DNA of 15,424 bases from Methylococcaceae bacterium UBA1147 (GTDB lineage Bacteria > Pseudomonadota > Gammaproteobacteria > Methylococcales > UBA1147), in NCBI GenBank assembly GCA_002311315.1, contig DBZZ01000086.1:28204-43627 (forward strand), in the 5' to 3' direction. Each line of letters starts with the position of its first letter. The first letter of the stretch is position 1. A program made the position numbers and the translations under genes. Below are positions 14,353 to 15,424 of this stretch, one piece after another. A model generated the notes under the pieces. The model was not told the origin of the DNA. It saw only the letters and a program-made list of their open reading frames with translations, and made no database searches.

Positions 14353-15045
14353 ATGCATACACCGCTCGTACCGAGGATTGTGAAATTGTTTGACCCCCTT
14401 GTTTCGGGGCAGGCTTGGCGGGGCTTGGAGGCTGTGCTGGATGAGATCGAGCAGACCGAGGATTTCTTCTTTATCCAGATCGGTGCGAACGACGGGGTGG
14501 TTCATGACCCTCTTTATGAGCGGGTGCTTCGGAACAACTGGCGCGGGATCCTGATCGAACCGGTCAGGTTCTATTTCGATCGTTTGAAACGAAATTATGG
14601 GCACGGCAGCGGGTTGGTCTTCGAAAACATTGCCATTTCGGACCGTGACGAAACTCGTGATTTTTTCCGAATTCGGGAGGGGCTGGATTTTTTACCCCAG
14701 TGGACCAAGGGGCTGGGTTCATTCAATCGTGGCGTGCTGATGAAACATCGCTGGGTAATCCCCGGCATCGGTCGCTACATTGTCCAGGAGAAAGTCGAAT
14801 GCCTGTCGTTTACTTCGTTGCTGGAACGGCATGGCGTCGAAAAAGTCAATTTGCTGGCAATCGATACCGAAGGTTATGACTACGAGATCATCCGGCGCAT
14901 CAATTTTGCTCGGGCGAGGCCAGGGACGGTGCTGTACGAACACAAGCACCTTTCAAGAGTTGACAGGCGTGACTGCGAACGATTGCTGGAAAAGAACGGC
15001 TATCGGTTCAGGAGGAATTTCAGTAACACCCTGGCCTATTCGTGA
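14353..15045 (+). CDS. FkbM family SAM-dependent methyltransferase (copy 2)
   Basis: A 230-residue paralogue of the gene at 6092-6826. It has the SAM loop FIQIGANDGV (40-49), the acidic strand-2 end in LIEPV (67-71, Glu69), and AIDTEGYD (169-176). A by-eye gapless alignment from FFxQIGAND to NTLA finds roughly 100 identities in about 190 positions, including long shared blocks such as YFDRLK, AISDR, GLG, LYEH and the DTEGYD core. The N-terminal ~35 residues differ and are less basic. The start is well supported by GAAGGA with 7 nt to the ATG. It is a stand-alone gene between a divergent oxidoreductase unit and a downstream exported protein. The methyl acceptor is unknown; the shared core suggests the same kind of acceptor as copy 1. 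Confidence 0.88.
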   Translation: MHTPLVPRIVKLFDPLVSGQAWRGLEAVLDEIEQTEDFFFIQIGANDGVVHDPLYERVLRNNWRGILIEPVRFYFDRLKRNYGHGSGLVFENIAISDRDETRDFFRIREGLDFLPQWTKGLGSFNRGVLMKHRWVIPGIGRYIVQEKVECLSFTSLLERHGVEKVNLLAIDTEGYDYEIIRRINFARARPGTVLYEHKHLSRVDRRDCERLLEKNGYRFRRNFSNTLAYS

Positions 15046-15203
15046 GCCTCGAGTTTTCGTCCGGGGCGTCGGCTAGCGGGTCTTTCGATCGTTCGGCGAT
15101 GCGATTTTCTTCCGTGTCCAGAAACCGGGTGTAGGGTATTTCTAATGCTCTCGAACAGTCGGTCCCCTGCAGGGTAGGATTCTTTATTTTGAATGGGGTG
15201 GTA

Positions 15204-15212
15204 TGTTAGAAT
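15204..15212 (+). promoter_or_regulatory. Candidate extended -10 promoter for the exported protein gene
   Basis: TGTTAGAAT (15204-15212) is a TGn-TAGAAT extended -10 with 5 of 6 matches in the hexamer and no clear -35. Transcription from about 15219 would give a leader of about 112 nt that includes a T8 run (15223-15230), a G7 run and an A-rich stretch. Otherwise 15046-15330 holds no gene I can support. Confidence 0.33.
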
Positions 15213-15330
15213 CTTCTGCTAGCTTTTTTTTGAGCACTCTCTTGTCGTGGCTTGTTGTCCAGAGGGCCGCAAACAGGGGGGGTAACGCGAGACTGTAGCA
15301 AACCAAAAAAAATTACGAAGAGGTTAATTT

Positions 15331-15424
15331 ATGACAATGCAAACTTTCAGACGCGCGCTATTGGCGTTTATTACAGTGATCGCCTGGTCAATGCCGGCTG
15401 GCAGCGTAATGGCCCACGGAGGGG
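15331..15424 (+). CDS. Exported protein, N-terminal fragment (cut by window edge)
   Basis: The frame opens MTMQTFRRALL and continues through a hydrophobic core (AFITVIAWSM) to GSVMA followed by HGG, a classic Sec signal peptide with a likely signal-peptidase I cut after VMA. The mature protein would begin with His-Gly-Gly. An AGAGG-type Shine-Dalgarno (around 15319-15323) lies about 7 nt before the ATG. Only 31 codons are in the window, so no family can be assigned. A mature N-terminus starting with histidine occurs in some copper-dependent secreted proteins, but three residues are far too little to claim that. Confidence 0.72.
   Translation, partial: MTMQTFRRALLAFITVIAWSMPAGSVMAHGG

Noticed and set aside
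15230..15330. Possible riboswitch in the leader of the exported protein gene
   Set aside because: A GCAAACC-like segment recalled cyclic di-GMP riboswitches, but the rest of the conserved core and paired stems is absent.

Overview
The window (roughly half GC by eye) looks like chromosomal DNA of a Gram-negative bacterium, most likely a gammaproteobacterium. The clues are a proteobacterial-type GAPDH, an MprF of the Gram-negative length, an FAD-oxidoreductase of the COG2907 kind, a DUF6629 membrane protein and a DUF374-type acyltransferase. The taxon is an inference from family resemblance only. I see no tRNA, rRNA, CRISPR array, transposase or integrase.

Layout. 1-585 (-): 5' part of gap, with its own promoter and a leader of about 225 nt. 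926-2893 (-): two-gene unit ino1 (inositol-3-phosphate synthase) then a NodB-type deacetylase. 3160-5790 (-): mprF. 6092-6826 (+): FkbM-type methyltransferase, transcribed divergently from mprF and convergent with a patatin-like hydrolase (6836-7546, -) that follows an acyl-CoA/acyl-lipid desaturase (7596-8438, -). 8951-11005 (+): GT4 glycosyltransferase directly abutting a DUF374/LPLAT-type acyltransferase. 11234-11308 (-): an unannotated 24-residue single-span membrane protein with a consensus Shine-Dalgarno and its own terminator. 11780-13749 (-): FAD-dependent oxidoreductase followed by a DUF6629 membrane protein. 14353-15045 (+): a second FkbM-type methyltransferase, a close paralogue of the first. 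15331-end (+): start of an exported protein.

Theme. Apart from gap, most recognisable genes act on lipids, polar head groups or glycans: inositol phosphate synthesis, sugar deacetylation, aminoacyl-phosphatidylglycerol synthesis and flipping, acyl desaturation, acyl hydrolysis, glycosyl transfer, acyl transfer and methyl transfer. They lie in several short transcription units rather than one operon. A shared role in building or remodelling envelope lipids, possibly including an inositol- or hexosamine-containing glycolipid, is inference. The least expected direct observations are the 24-codon gene, the compact desaturase promoter that fixes its start and sits among three TTCGAA sites, and the duplicated methyltransferase.
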